The notes beneath the pieces were generated by a model that worked only from the letters and a program-made list of their open reading frames with translations, was not told where the DNA came from and searched no databases. Shown piece by piece: positions 24,021 through 31,946 of a stretch of 64,000 bases of DNA (the first letter of the stretch is position 1; each line of letters begins with the position of its first letter). The stretch is taken from positions 62,001 to 126,000 of the forward strand of contig JAFAKE010000068.1 of NCBI GenBank assembly GCA_019235715.1, in the 5' to 3' direction. This stretch comes from Vulcanimicrobiota bacterium (GTDB taxonomy: Bacteria > Vulcanimicrobiota > Vulcanimicrobiia > Eremiobacterales > Eremiobacteraceae). The position numbers were made by a program, and so were the translations under genes.

Positions 24021-25184
24021 ATGTTCTCGTCAATATCGCGAACCTTGCTCGCCGCGTTGCTCGTGCTGTCGATCGGTGCCGCTCAGGCTCGTGCAGACTT
24101 CCCGCCGTACGCGAAGATCGTGGGCATCGCATTGGTCGCGCCGCTGTCGGGCGATCAGAAAGCGTACGGCATCCAGCTGTCCAACGGCATGAATCTGGCG
24201 ATCGACCAGTTCAACGAGCGCCGCAATCTCGCCGATTACGGCTTCGTGTTCCACTCATTCGACGACCAGGGCGATCCCGGCGTCGCCCAGCAGCAGGCCG
24301 ACTTTTCGATGGTCGATCCACAGACCGCCATCGTCGTCGGACACGTCGGCGCTGAGGAGACGCTGCTGTCGATCCCGGTCTACCATCAAAAGAACATGCC
24401 GCTTATCATCCCGACTTCGCCGCAGGCCGCGGAGACGCGCACCGGCGATGACGACATTTTCCGTCTGTGCCCCACGGACGTCGTCGAGGGCCAGCAAGCG
24501 GCGCGCTACGCCGAGCGGCACCTGCACGCCAAGAAGGCAGCCGTCTTATATCAGGAGACGGACTACGGCGCCGACGCCGGCGGCGGTTTCGTCGATTATG
24601 CGAGCGCGGGCACGGCGCTGACCGCCAAAGACTTCGCCGTTCATTTCGATGAGAGCAATATCAAGCAAGAGATCGCGCAAGTCGTCGCGTACGCGCCCGA
24701 CGTCGTGTATCTGTCCGGCAACGGCAAGGACATCGGAACCGCGCTGGCCGCATTGCGCGGCGCCGGCGTCACCGCGCCGGTGCTTGCGACGCAAGCCGCC
24801 TACGACGACCGCGCGGTGAAGGCCGCGGGTCCGGCCGCCGAGTCGCTCATCGTCAGTTCGTGCGTTCCACCGGTGCAGCTCATGCCGACGGCATCGCTAT
24901 TCGTCCGCGATTATCAGGCGCGCTACGGGCAAGTCACATCCTTCGGGCTTATGGGATTTGTCGCGGCGCAAGTGGCGATCGACGCCGCGGTGCAGGCGCA
25001 CTCCGGCGATCCGGGGGCGATCGTGCGCCAGCTGCAGGTCGGGACGTTTCCGACGATCTTGGGGAATTACAGCTTCGTGCGCGGCGGCGACCCGGCCAAC
25101 CCGATCGTGTATTTCTATCAGTACACGGGCGGCCAGTTCAAATACCTGACCTCGTCCTATCCGAACCCGCTGGTGAGCCGTTAG
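24021..25184 (+). CDS. ABC transporter substrate-binding protein (branched-chain amino acid type)
   Basis: A 387-residue periplasmic binding protein of the Leu/Ile/Val family. A signal peptide (SSISRTLLAALLVLSIGAAQARA) is followed by VGIALVAPLSGDQKAYGIQLSNGMNLAIDQFN, the standard LivK-like N-terminal lobe, and PDVVYLSGNGKDIGTALAALRGAG and FGLMGFVAAQVAIDAA of the second lobe. The start is the ATG at 24021 after AAAGGAT; the longer ORF in the track is the UbiA shadow. No permease or ATPase gene is adjacent, so it is an orphan receptor or serves a distant transporter. It is 14 bases after ubiA on the same strand and overlaps the convergent methyltransferase by 4 bases. Confidence 0.92.
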   Translation: MFSSISRTLLAALLVLSIGAAQARADFPPYAKIVGIALVAPLSGDQKAYGIQLSNGMNLAIDQFNERRNLADYGFVFHSFDDQGDPGVAQQQADFSMVDPQTAIVVGHVGAEETLLSIPVYHQKNMPLIIPTSPQAAETRTGDDDIFRLCPTDVVEGQQAARYAERHLHAKKAAVLYQETDYGADAGGGFVDYASAGTALTAKDFAVHFDESNIKQEIAQVVAYAPDVVYLSGNGKDIGTALAALRGAGVTAPVLATQAAYDDRAVKAAGPAAESLIVSSCVPPVQLMPTASLFVRDYQARYGQVTSFGLMGFVAAQVAIDAAVQAHSGDPGAIVRQLQVGTFPTILGNYSFVRGGDPANPIVYFYQYTGGQFKYLTSSYPNPLVSR

Positions 25185-26035
25185 GTTTTCTTCGCGACGA
25201 CTCTGCGCAGGCCCGGCGCGCTGCCCGGCGCAAGCGCCGCCACTTCGAATCGCGCGGACTCGAGCAGATCGCGAATCGCGGATTCGGTGTAGTACTGCCG
25301 GCAACGCGTGAAGGCGCGCGTCCGGCCGTCGGTCGGCACCACGTACGCGCGCTCGACTTCTGCGCCGCTCTGCGCATCGAAGGAGCGCTCGTCGAGCTGC
25401 AGGTGCGGAACGTCGAGGAATAGCGACGATTCGGCCTGGACGAACTGCCACGCCCGGCGCTGCGCTGGAGCGGAAGTTGCCTCAGCATATTCGCCGACAA
25501 ACGCGCCGCCCGGCACCAGCGCACGCTCGACCAGCTGCAGCATCGTGCGCGCATCCTCAGGACTGAAGTCGGAGATGCCCGCGCAGCTCAGATATGCCCC
25601 GTCGAACGCATCTTCGAATGAGATGTGCAGCACGTCGAGCTGGCGGAAGTCGATGCCCAGGCCGAGGTTGCGCGCCGTATCGCGCGCCAGCGAAACCGCG
25701 CCCGGTCCGATGTCGATGCCGGTCAGCTTGTAGCCACGCAGCGCCATCGCGATCGCGTGGCGGCCGTTGCCGGCGCACAGATCGAGCAGCCGCGCCTTCG
25801 CCGCGGGTTTGAGGTGCCCAAGGATATCTTCGACGTCATCGCCGGTCTCTTGCATGTCGTACAGCTGCTGATAGTTCGCGCGCCGCACGTAGCGCGACGA
25901 GAAATCTTCTTCGGACCACGGATAGGTGCCGACGTCGACCCACGGGCGGGGCTGCTCGCGCTTTTCTCCGACAGCGCGGATGAGTTCGTCGAACGCGTTG
26001 GGCTGCGTTGCGACGGGCTGGATGTCAACGGCCAT
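25181..26035 (-). CDS. class I SAM-dependent methyltransferase
   Basis: A 284-residue methyltransferase from the ATG at 26033-26035 (MAVDIQPVATQPN). LLDLCAGNGRHAIAMALRGYKLTGIDIG is motif I with the acidic motif II residue, and DFRQLDVLHISFEDAFDGAYLSC gives motifs III-IV. The N-terminal about 75 residues (WVDVGTYPWSEEDFSSRYVRRANYQQLYDM) precede the Rossmann fold and probably form the substrate cap. The acceptor is unknown. The ORF extends upstream into spacer DNA, where a LexA-like box lies just before the hemD stop, so the gene might have its own damage-responsive promoter instead of only riding on the heme operon. Confidence 0.85.
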   Translation of the reverse strand: MAVDIQPVATQPNAFDELIRAVGEKREQPRPWVDVGTYPWSEEDFSSRYVRRANYQQLYDMQETGDDVEDILGHLKPAAKARLLDLCAGNGRHAIAMALRGYKLTGIDIGPGAVSLARDTARNLGLGIDFRQLDVLHISFEDAFDGAYLSCAGISDFSPEDARTMLQLVERALVPGGAFVGEYAEATSAPAQRRAWQFVQAESSLFLDVPHLQLDERSFDAQSGAEVERAYVVPTDGRTRAFTRCRQYYTESAIRDLLESARFEVAALAPGSAPGLRRVVAKKT

Positions 26036-26113
26036 GGCGGCACCTCGAACTGACGAGCGATGGCGTGTAGGGACCGAACGTATTGGCGTATCCACAGACA
26101 GAGTCTTGCGGAC

Positions 26114-26127
26114 CGCACGTATGTTCG
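26114..26127. promoter_or_regulatory. candidate LexA box upstream of the methyltransferase
   Basis: CGCACGTATGTTCG fits CGAAC-N4-GTTCG with one mismatch; its reverse complement CGAACATACGTGCG shares GAACATACGT with the box at the lexA locus. It sits between the hemD stop and the methyltransferase start. Confidence 0.45.
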
Positions 26128-26883
26128 TTACCGGCGCGCGCAGCTCCGAATCGCTTCGCGCAACGCATGGGGCGATGGATCGCATGCGACCGCTGTTACC
26201 GCAATACCAGCGCCGGAAGCGGCGGCGGCAGTGACGGGCCCGATGCACACCACGGCCTTGCCGGCGAGCGCTTCGAGTCCCGGCTCGAGCGCTAACCCCT
26301 CGGCAAGCGCGCGCGCCCCTGAGCCGGATGTGAGCACGATGATGTCGGCGCCCGCGACGCTGCGCGCGAGATCGCGGTGCGCCACGGCGCGCGTCGCGTA
26401 TGCGACTGCGGCATCCACGCGAAGACCGGCCGTGCGCAGACGCTGGACCAATGCCGGACCCGCATCGAGCGCGACGAACACGGCGATGCGCGCACGTTCG
26501 TGCGCGCGCCCGACAAGCTCTTCGGCCAGCCCCTCCGCATCCGGCCGAGACGGAACCAAGTCCGCCGGCCTGCCCAACTTCACGTCGACGGCGCTCGCGG
26601 TCGCACGTCCGACGGCGGCGATGAAGGTCCCCGGCCGCAGCGGTGCGTCGCGCATGCGCGCGAACGCCTCGACGCCGTTGACGCTGCTGAAGACGACCCA
26701 GTCCGCATCGTCAGCTGCATCGACGGCGGTCTGCAGCGCCGCCGCGTCGGGTGCAGCGGTGATCTCGATCAGCGGCGCGCACACGACATCGGCGCCGTCC
26801 GCGCGCAGCAGCGGTTCGAGTTGATCGGATGTGCGAGCCGGGTGCGTGAGCAGCACGCGCACGCCGGCGAGCGGCGCGCTCAT
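26128..26883 (-). CDS. hemD: uroporphyrinogen-III synthase
   Basis: Closes and flips ring D of hydroxymethylbilane to give uroporphyrinogen III. The 251-residue protein has the two-lobed HemD pattern: GVRVLLTHPARTSDQLEPLLRADGADVVCAPLIEI at the N-terminus, WVVFSSVNGVEAF in lobe 1/2 linkage, and IIVLTSGSGARALAEG and AVVCIGPVTAAAASGAGIAVTAVA near the end. HemD diverges strongly, so context matters: it lies 10 bases after hemA in a heme gene run. The ATG at 26881-26883 (MSAPLAGVRVLL) is chosen over the upstream ORF start inside hemA. Confidence 0.92.
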   Translation of the reverse strand: MSAPLAGVRVLLTHPARTSDQLEPLLRADGADVVCAPLIEITAAPDAAALQTAVDAADDADWVVFSSVNGVEAFARMRDAPLRPGTFIAAVGRATASAVDVKLGRPADLVPSRPDAEGLAEELVGRAHERARIAVFVALDAGPALVQRLRTAGLRVDAAVAYATRAVAHRDLARSVAGADIIVLTSGSGARALAEGLALEPGLEALAGKAVVCIGPVTAAAASGAGIAVTAVACDPSPHALREAIRSCARR

Positions 26884-26893
26884 CGCGCTGCGC

Positions 26894-28222
26894 TCAGCGA
26901 TCTCCGGCCGGGAGCTCCGGCGGGCGCAATGCGCGCGCGAGCTGGGCTTCCAGCTGTTCTCCCAGTCCGGCGAGATCCGAGAGACGCGTTGCAAGATCCG
27001 CCGCGGACATGTCCATGCCGTCGGCGGCGGTCTCGCGCAATTTGGTCACCGGCGCGTGCAGCAGCCGGTTGAGGATCGATACGCTCATGCCCGCGATCAG
27101 TTCGCGCTGGCGATCGTCGAGCTCGGGCAGCCGAGCGAACAGGCGCGTGAGTTCGGTACGCCGGATATCTTCGGCCTTGGTACGCAACGTCGCGATGAGC
27201 GGCGCCGCTGCGCGCGACTGGTACCAGCGGACATATGCCGCCACGCGTTCGGCCACGATCGCTTCGACCGCCGGTATCTCGGCTTTGCGATCGTCGAGCG
27301 TCGCATCGACGATCTCGCGCAGGTCGCCGATCTGATAGAGCGTCACGCCGGGGAGCGCGCCCGCGTTCGCTTCAACGTCGTTGGGAACGGCGATGTCGAC
27401 GATCAGCATGCGGCCGCCGTTGTGTGCGAGCGCGTGTGCGACCATCGGCGCGGTGACGACGTGGCCGCCGCCGCCGGTCGCGGTGATGAGCAGATCACAG
27501 GCGCGCAGGGTGCTGGGAAGATCTTCAATGGGCGCGGCTTGTACGCCGATCGCCGCCGCCAGGCGTTGGCCGCGGGCAAGCGTGCGGTTGACGACTGCGA
27601 GCGCGGCGACGCCGCGCGCGTGCAGATGTTTGGCGACGATGGTGCCCATCTTGCCGGCGCCGACGACGACGGCGCGGGCAGCGCGCAACGCGCAGTGGCG
27701 GGCTGCGAGTTCGACCGCCGCAGCGCCAAGCGACACGACGTCGCTGCCGATGCGCGTCTTGGTACGCGCGCGCTTGCCGGTCTCAAGCGCCGTGCGGAAC
27801 AACTTATTGAGATGCGGACCCGCCGAGCCGGTGCGCTGGGCGAGCGTGAGCGCGTCCTTGACCTGGCCGACGATCTGCTCTTCGCCGACCAGCATCGAAT
27901 CCAGTCCGCACGCCACGCGCAGCAGCTGCTCGACCGCCTCGGCGCCCAGCATCGTATAGAGGTACTTGTCGAAATCCTCGACGCGCATGCGCCGATAGGT
28001 GGTGAGAAAATCCTTGATCTGCTCGACGCCGGATTCGAAGTCCGACACGTCGGCATAGATCTCAAGCCGGTTGCACGTCGAGACGATGGCGGCTTCGCGT
28101 ACGGCGGCATAGTCGCGCAAAGCCGCGAGCGCCTGGCCGATGCGTTCGGCCGGAAACGCATGGCGATTGCGCACTTCGTCAGGCGCGGTTTTATGGCTGA
28201 GTCCTATGACGACGATCGGCAC
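26894..28222 (-). CDS. hemA: glutamyl-tRNA reductase
   Basis: First enzyme of the C5 tetrapyrrole route; reduces Glu-tRNA to glutamate-1-semialdehyde. The 442-residue protein begins VVIGLSHKTAPDEVRNRHAF, has the nucleophile Cys in IVSTCNRLEIYAD, the His-rich catalytic loop region, the NADPH Rossmann motif VVVGAGKMGTIVAKHL and a C-terminal dimerisation domain. It works with HemL, encoded upstream on the same strand. There is a 173-base gap to rex upstream, larger than the other spacings, so hemA-hemD may have a separate promoter. Feedback by heme through N-terminal degrons is known elsewhere but not visible here. Confidence 0.97.
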   Translation of the reverse strand: MPIVVIGLSHKTAPDEVRNRHAFPAERIGQALAALRDYAAVREAAIVSTCNRLEIYADVSDFESGVEQIKDFLTTYRRMRVEDFDKYLYTMLGAEAVEQLLRVACGLDSMLVGEEQIVGQVKDALTLAQRTGSAGPHLNKLFRTALETGKRARTKTRIGSDVVSLGAAAVELAARHCALRAARAVVVGAGKMGTIVAKHLHARGVAALAVVNRTLARGQRLAAAIGVQAAPIEDLPSTLRACDLLITATGGGGHVVTAPMVAHALAHNGGRMLIVDIAVPNDVEANAGALPGVTLYQIGDLREIVDATLDDRKAEIPAVEAIVAERVAAYVRWYQSRAAAPLIATLRTKAEDIRRTELTRLFARLPELDDRQRELIAGMSVSILNRLLHAPVTKLRETAADGMDMSAADLATRLSDLAGLGEQLEAQLARALRPPELPAGDR

Positions 28223-28395
28223 GCTGTCTCGCTTTGCTGGATGGGTCCGCTCATGCCAGCTTTTCGGCCGGCGAGGGCCTTCCCTCGCGCGCGCGGGCGC
28301 CGGCAGCCGCCCATGCCGACAACAGTAGCCTGCGCGTCAGGCTCTGCTATGAAGAACGTGTGAAGCCGCACGCGACTGCGCCACATGCTCCACGA

Positions 28396-29046
28396 TCATG
28401 TACCCGGACGCGAGAGATGGTGTGTGAGAATGGAGAGTTCTGAGGCGAGATCGATCGAGCGCACGGCGACGCGCGCGGGCAGGCGCAGCGTCGCCGGTGC
28501 GAAATTCAAAATGGCGCCAAGTCCGGCTTTCACAAGGCGCTGCGCGACGGCTTGCGCTTCGGGCGCGGGCACCGCGATGACGCCGATGCCGCAGTCGAGC
28601 ACCGGCAGCACTTTCTCTAGGTCGTCGACCTGGCTGATGCGCACACCGTGCCAACGCGTGCCGACAAGCTCCTTCGCCACATCGAAGATCGCGGCGATGT
28701 GGAACTTCTCTTCGCGGTATTCCAGAAACGTCGCGAGGGCATGACCGAGATAGCCGAAGCCGACGATCGCGATGCGCCAGTCGCGATCGAGCCCGAGCAC
28801 GCGCGAAAGCATGCGCACCAGCATGACGACGTCGTAGCCCTGCCCGCGCCGGCCGAACGTGCCCAAATACGAAAGGTCTTTGCGGATCTGCGCGGACGAC
28901 ACACCTCGGCCCACGCGCGTCGCCAGTCCGCCGGATGTGACGACCGACGTGCCTTCGCGCACCGCATCCTCGAGCGCGCGATGGTAGAGGAAAAGGCGCG
29001 GCAGGCTAAGCGCGCTTGCGTCTTTAGGTTTACGCCGCCGCGGCAT
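28396..29046 (-). CDS. rex: redox-sensing transcriptional repressor Rex
   Basis: NADH/NAD+-sensing repressor, 216 residues. The N-terminal winged helix (LSLPRLFLYHRALEDAVREG... VTSGGLATRVGRGVSSAQIRKDLSYLGTFGRRGQGY) is followed by a Rossmann domain (RIAIVGFGYLGHALATF, GxGxxG intact) and the C-terminal domain-swapped helix. The first plausible start is the ATG at 29044-29046, inside the end of hemL, giving a 17-base overlap and the family length; the longer ORF is hemL read in another frame. Rex usually represses fermentation and alternative respiration genes and is released by high NADH. Its position inside a heme operon suggests redox tuning of heme supply. I found no clear Rex operator. Confidence 0.95.
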   Translation of the reverse strand: MPRRRKPKDASALSLPRLFLYHRALEDAVREGTSVVTSGGLATRVGRGVSSAQIRKDLSYLGTFGRRGQGYDVVMLVRMLSRVLGLDRDWRIAIVGFGYLGHALATFLEYREEKFHIAAIFDVAKELVGTRWHGVRISQVDDLEKVLPVLDCGIGVIAVPAPEAQAVAQRLVKAGLGAILNFAPATLRLPARVAVRSIDLASELSILTHHLSRPGT

Positions 29047-30316
29047 CGAGCGACTCGCGCGCAGCAGCGACCGTCTGCTCGATGTCGGCCTTGCTGTGCG
29101 CAAGGTTGATGAAGGCCGCTTCGAACTGCGACGGCGGCAGATAGATGCCGTGTTCGAGCATCGCGTGGAAGAAGCGCGCGTAAGACGCCGCATCGGCGCT
29201 CTTCGCGCTGTCGAGATCGACGACCGGGTCGCGCGTGAAGAACAACGTCCACATCGAGCCGACGCGCGCGACGCGCGCCGGTACGCCGGCATCGGCGAGA
29301 GCGCGCGTGAGGCCGGATTCGAGCGCCGCGCCGCTGCTTTCCAGCCGGTCATAGACGTCGCTGTCCTTGAGCGCGCGCAGCTGCGCGATGCCGGCGGACA
29401 TCGCAAGCGGATTGCCCGACAGCGTGCCGGCTTGATACACGTCGCCCAGCGGCGCAAGCTGCGCCATGACGTCGGCGCGTCCGCCGAACGCGCCAACCGG
29501 CAAACCGCCGCCGATGATCTTGCCCAAGCACGTCAGATCTGGTTGGATGTCGTAGCGCGCTTGCGCGCCGCCATAACCGACGCGGAATCCCGTCATCACT
29601 TCATCGAAGATCAACAGCGCACCGTGACGCGCGCTCAAATCGCGTGCCGCTCCCAAGAATCCCGGCAGCGGCGCGACGACGCCCATGTTGCCGGCGACCG
29701 GCTCGACGATGACGGCTGCGATGTCTTCCGCCTGATCGAATGCACGCTCGAGCGCGATCGGGTGATTGTACGGCACCACGATCGTGTCGGCTGCCGTGGC
29801 GACCGGTACGCCCGGTGAGTCTGGAACGCCGAGCGTCAGCGCGCCGGAACCGGCCGCGACAAGCATGCTGTCCGCGTGCCCATGATAGCAGCCGGCGCAT
29901 TTGATGACTTTGTCACGGCGCGTAAAAGCGCGCGCCAGGCGCAGCGCGCTCATGCACGCCTCTGTGCCGGAGTTCACGAAACGCACTTGCTCGACCGAGG
30001 GCATCGCCTGCACGACGAGTTCGGCGAGCTCCACTTCCAACGCCGTCGAGGCGCCGAACGATGTGCCCATGCGCGCCGCGCGTTCGATCGCGGCGATCAC
30101 CGGCGGAAACGCGTGCCCGAAGATCAGCGGCCCCCAAGAGCCGACGAAGTCGACGAACTCGTGGCCGTCAGCGTCGAAGACGCGCGAGCCTTCGCCGCGC
30201 GCGATGAACAGCGGCGTGCCGCCGACCGAGCGGAACGCGCGCACCGGGGAGTCGACGCCGCCGGGTATGACGCGCGAGGCGGCTTCGTACAGCGCCTGCG
30301 ACCGCTTGAGGTTCAT
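29030..30316 (-). CDS. hemL: glutamate-1-semialdehyde 2,1-aminomutase
   Basis: PLP enzyme that converts glutamate-1-semialdehyde to 5-aminolevulinate, 428 residues, normal length. RVIPGGVDSPVRAFRSVGGTP is the N-terminal substrate region, FVNSGTEACMSALRLARAFT the cofactor phosphate site, LLIFDEVMTGFRVG the Asp motif, and LTCLGKIIGGGLPVGAFGG has the Schiff-base Lys. It is coupled to mobA upstream by an ATGA overlap and to rex downstream by a 17-base overlap. Together with HemA it makes ALA from Glu-tRNA, so this organism uses the C5 and not the Shemin pathway. Confidence 0.97.
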   Translation of the reverse strand: MNLKRSQALYEAASRVIPGGVDSPVRAFRSVGGTPLFIARGEGSRVFDADGHEFVDFVGSWGPLIFGHAFPPVIAAIERAARMGTSFGASTALEVELAELVVQAMPSVEQVRFVNSGTEACMSALRLARAFTRRDKVIKCAGCYHGHADSMLVAAGSGALTLGVPDSPGVPVATAADTIVVPYNHPIALERAFDQAEDIAAVIVEPVAGNMGVVAPLPGFLGAARDLSARHGALLIFDEVMTGFRVGYGGAQARYDIQPDLTCLGKIIGGGLPVGAFGGRADVMAQLAPLGDVYQAGTLSGNPLAMSAGIAQLRALKDSDVYDRLESSGAALESGLTRALADAGVPARVARVGSMWTLFFTRDPVVDLDSAKSADAASYARFFHAMLEHGIYLPPSQFEAAFINLAHSKADIEQTVAAARESLDAAAA

Positions 30317-30912
30317 TTCGCGATCCTCTCGTAGTCGGCAGGTGTGTTGACGTTCAGGAGCTCGTCTTCATCCGCTCGCCCTAGTCTGTAGGCAAGCACG
30401 CGAGCGCCTTTAAGCCCGGCGGTCACTTTGCGCTTGCCGGCGCGCAACGCCGCGACCGCGCGCTCGATCAGCGCACTGCGATCGTACAGCGCGGCGAGCG
30501 GCTCGACGTGGCCGTCGCTCCATGTCGGCAGCACCGCATCCGGCCTGTCGCGCGCGCCGTCATACGCGCTCACCAGCCGCTCCGCGAAGTCCGCGCTCAA
30601 GTTGGGCATGTCCGCGGCGGCAGCGAAGAGCAACGGAGTTTGCACGCGGCGTGCGGCGCTAAGCAAGCCGCTAAGCGGCCCCGCATCGGCGAGCTCGTCC
30701 AACACGACCGAGACATCCCCCAGCGCCGCCGCGATTTCCGGCGCCAAGGGCGTGCGCGCCGAAATCACGCAGGGTAAGCCTGTCGCGGTAAGGCGCCGGA
30801 ACGAACGCGCGAGCATCGGCTCGCCGGCGACGTCGAGCGCCAGTTTTCCAGGAAGCCGCGTGGCAGGTCCGCCGGCGAGCAAGACGATCGTGGCGCGGTC
30901 GCCCGCGTTCAC
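30313..30912 (-). CDS. molybdenum cofactor guanylyltransferase-like nucleotidyltransferase
   Basis: A 199-residue NTP-transferase of the MobA/IspD-like fold. The nucleotide-binding motif is IVLLAGGPATRLPGKLALDVAGEPMLARSFRRL (LxGGxxxRxxGxxK type), and AAAADMPNLSADFAERL holds the metal-binding Asp. It starts with GTG (VNAGDRATIVLL), overlapping the hemB stop as GTGA, and its stop overlaps hemL as ATGA. MobA attaches GMP to molybdopterin; the family also includes enzymes acting on other sugars or cofactors, so the call is MobA-like. Its insertion between hemB and hemL is tightly coupled and recurrent in some lineages, possibly for balanced cofactor supply to respiratory enzymes. Confidence 0.85.
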   Translation of the reverse strand: MNAGDRATIVLLAGGPATRLPGKLALDVAGEPMLARSFRRLTATGLPCVISARTPLAPEIAAALGDVSVVLDELADAGPLSGLLSAARRVQTPLLFAAAADMPNLSADFAERLVSAYDGARDRPDAVLPTWSDGHVEPLAALYDRSALIERAVAALRAGKRKVTAGLKGARVLAYRLGRADEDELLNVNTPADYERIAK

Positions 30913-31946
30913 CGCCGCGCTGCTGCCGCGCGTGCGAAATATGTGATGATCATGTCTGCGCCCGCGCGCTTGCACGAAACGAGTATTTCGTCGACGGCGC
31001 GCGGCTCGTCTATCCAACCTTTGGCGCCGGCAGCCTTGATCATCGCATATTCGCCGCTCGTGTTATAGACCGCGACCGGCACGTTGACTTCGGCGCGCAC
31101 GCGCAGCACGACGTCCAAGTAGCCGAGCGCGGGCTTGACCATGACGATGTCTGCGCCTTCGGCGACATCGAGCAGCGCTTCGCGCACGGCCTCGCGCGCA
31201 TTGGCCGGATCCATCTGATGCGTACGGCGGTCGCCGAATGCAGGCGTGGACGCTGCGGCTTCGCGGAACGGTCCGTAAAACGCAGATGCATACTTGACCG
31301 CGTACGAAAGGATGGCGGTTTCCGAAAATCCGCGCGCGTCGAGCGCGAGCCGAATGGCGCGCACGCGCCCGTCCATCATGTCGGAGGGTGCGACGACGTC
31401 GACCCCGGCCGCCGCGAGCGAAACGGCTCCGGCCGCGAGCAACGTAAGCGTGCGGTCGTTGTCGATGTTCGCATTCGCGTCGAGCAGTCCGCAGTGCCCG
31501 TGCGACGTGTACTCGCACGCGCACAGATCTGCGATGACGAGAAGCTCTGGAAGCGCGCGTTTGAGCGCGGCAGCTGCGCGCTGCACCGGACCGCTGGGGT
31601 CCGTCAGTCCCGACGCAGCTTCATCTTTGCGCTCGGGTATGCCGAACAGGATGACCCCCGGAATGCCCAGATCGTGCGCAGCGCGCGCATCCTCGACGAT
31701 GCGGTCGACCGACTGGTGGTAGACACCGGGCATCGAGCCGATCTCGGTGCGCACGCCGCTGCCCGGCACGACGAACATCGGCTCGATCAAATCCTCAACG
31801 CGCACCGCGTGTTCGGCCACGAGTGCGCGCATCGTGCTAAAACGGCGCAAGCGGCGCGGCCGTTCGAGCGGCGTTGGTATTTCGGGCTCAAGACTCGGTT
31901 GCGGCTGCGGCTGCGCCGCCTGCACGATCCGTCGCATCGTGCTCAT
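30909..31946 (-). CDS. hemB: porphobilinogen synthase (delta-aminolevulinic acid dehydratase)
   Basis: Condenses two ALA molecules to porphobilinogen, 345 residues. The zinc-site cysteines are in IADLCACEYTSHGHCG, the first active-site Lys is in ILSYAVKYASAFYGPFREA, and the second, which forms the Schiff base, is in DIVMVKPALGYLDVV. RRTHQMDPANAREA is the conserved loop. About 30 N-terminal residues before RPRRLRRFSTMRALV are proline-rich and variable. The cysteine set indicates a Zn2+-dependent enzyme. Its start overlaps the hemC stop by 4 bases (ATGA), and its stop overlaps mobA by 4 bases. Confidence 0.97.
   Translation of the reverse strand: MSTMRRIVQAAQPQPQPSLEPEIPTPLERPRRLRRFSTMRALVAEHAVRVEDLIEPMFVVPGSGVRTEIGSMPGVYHQSVDRIVEDARAAHDLGIPGVILFGIPERKDEAASGLTDPSGPVQRAAAALKRALPELLVIADLCACEYTSHGHCGLLDANANIDNDRTLTLLAAGAVSLAAAGVDVVAPSDMMDGRVRAIRLALDARGFSETAILSYAVKYASAFYGPFREAAASTPAFGDRRTHQMDPANAREAVREALLDVAEGADIVMVKPALGYLDVVLRVRAEVNVPVAVYNTSGEYAMIKAAGAKGWIDEPRAVDEILVSCKRAGADMIITYFARAAAARR

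Noticed and set aside
28250-28330. Hairpin CGAGGGAAGGCCCTCG in the rex-hemA gap as a terminator
   Set aside because: No T-run follows on either strand; it does not show that the operon ends between rex and hemA.
26831-28363. 510-codon plus-strand ORF over hemA
   Set aside because: Antisense shadow of hemA with no recognisable domains.
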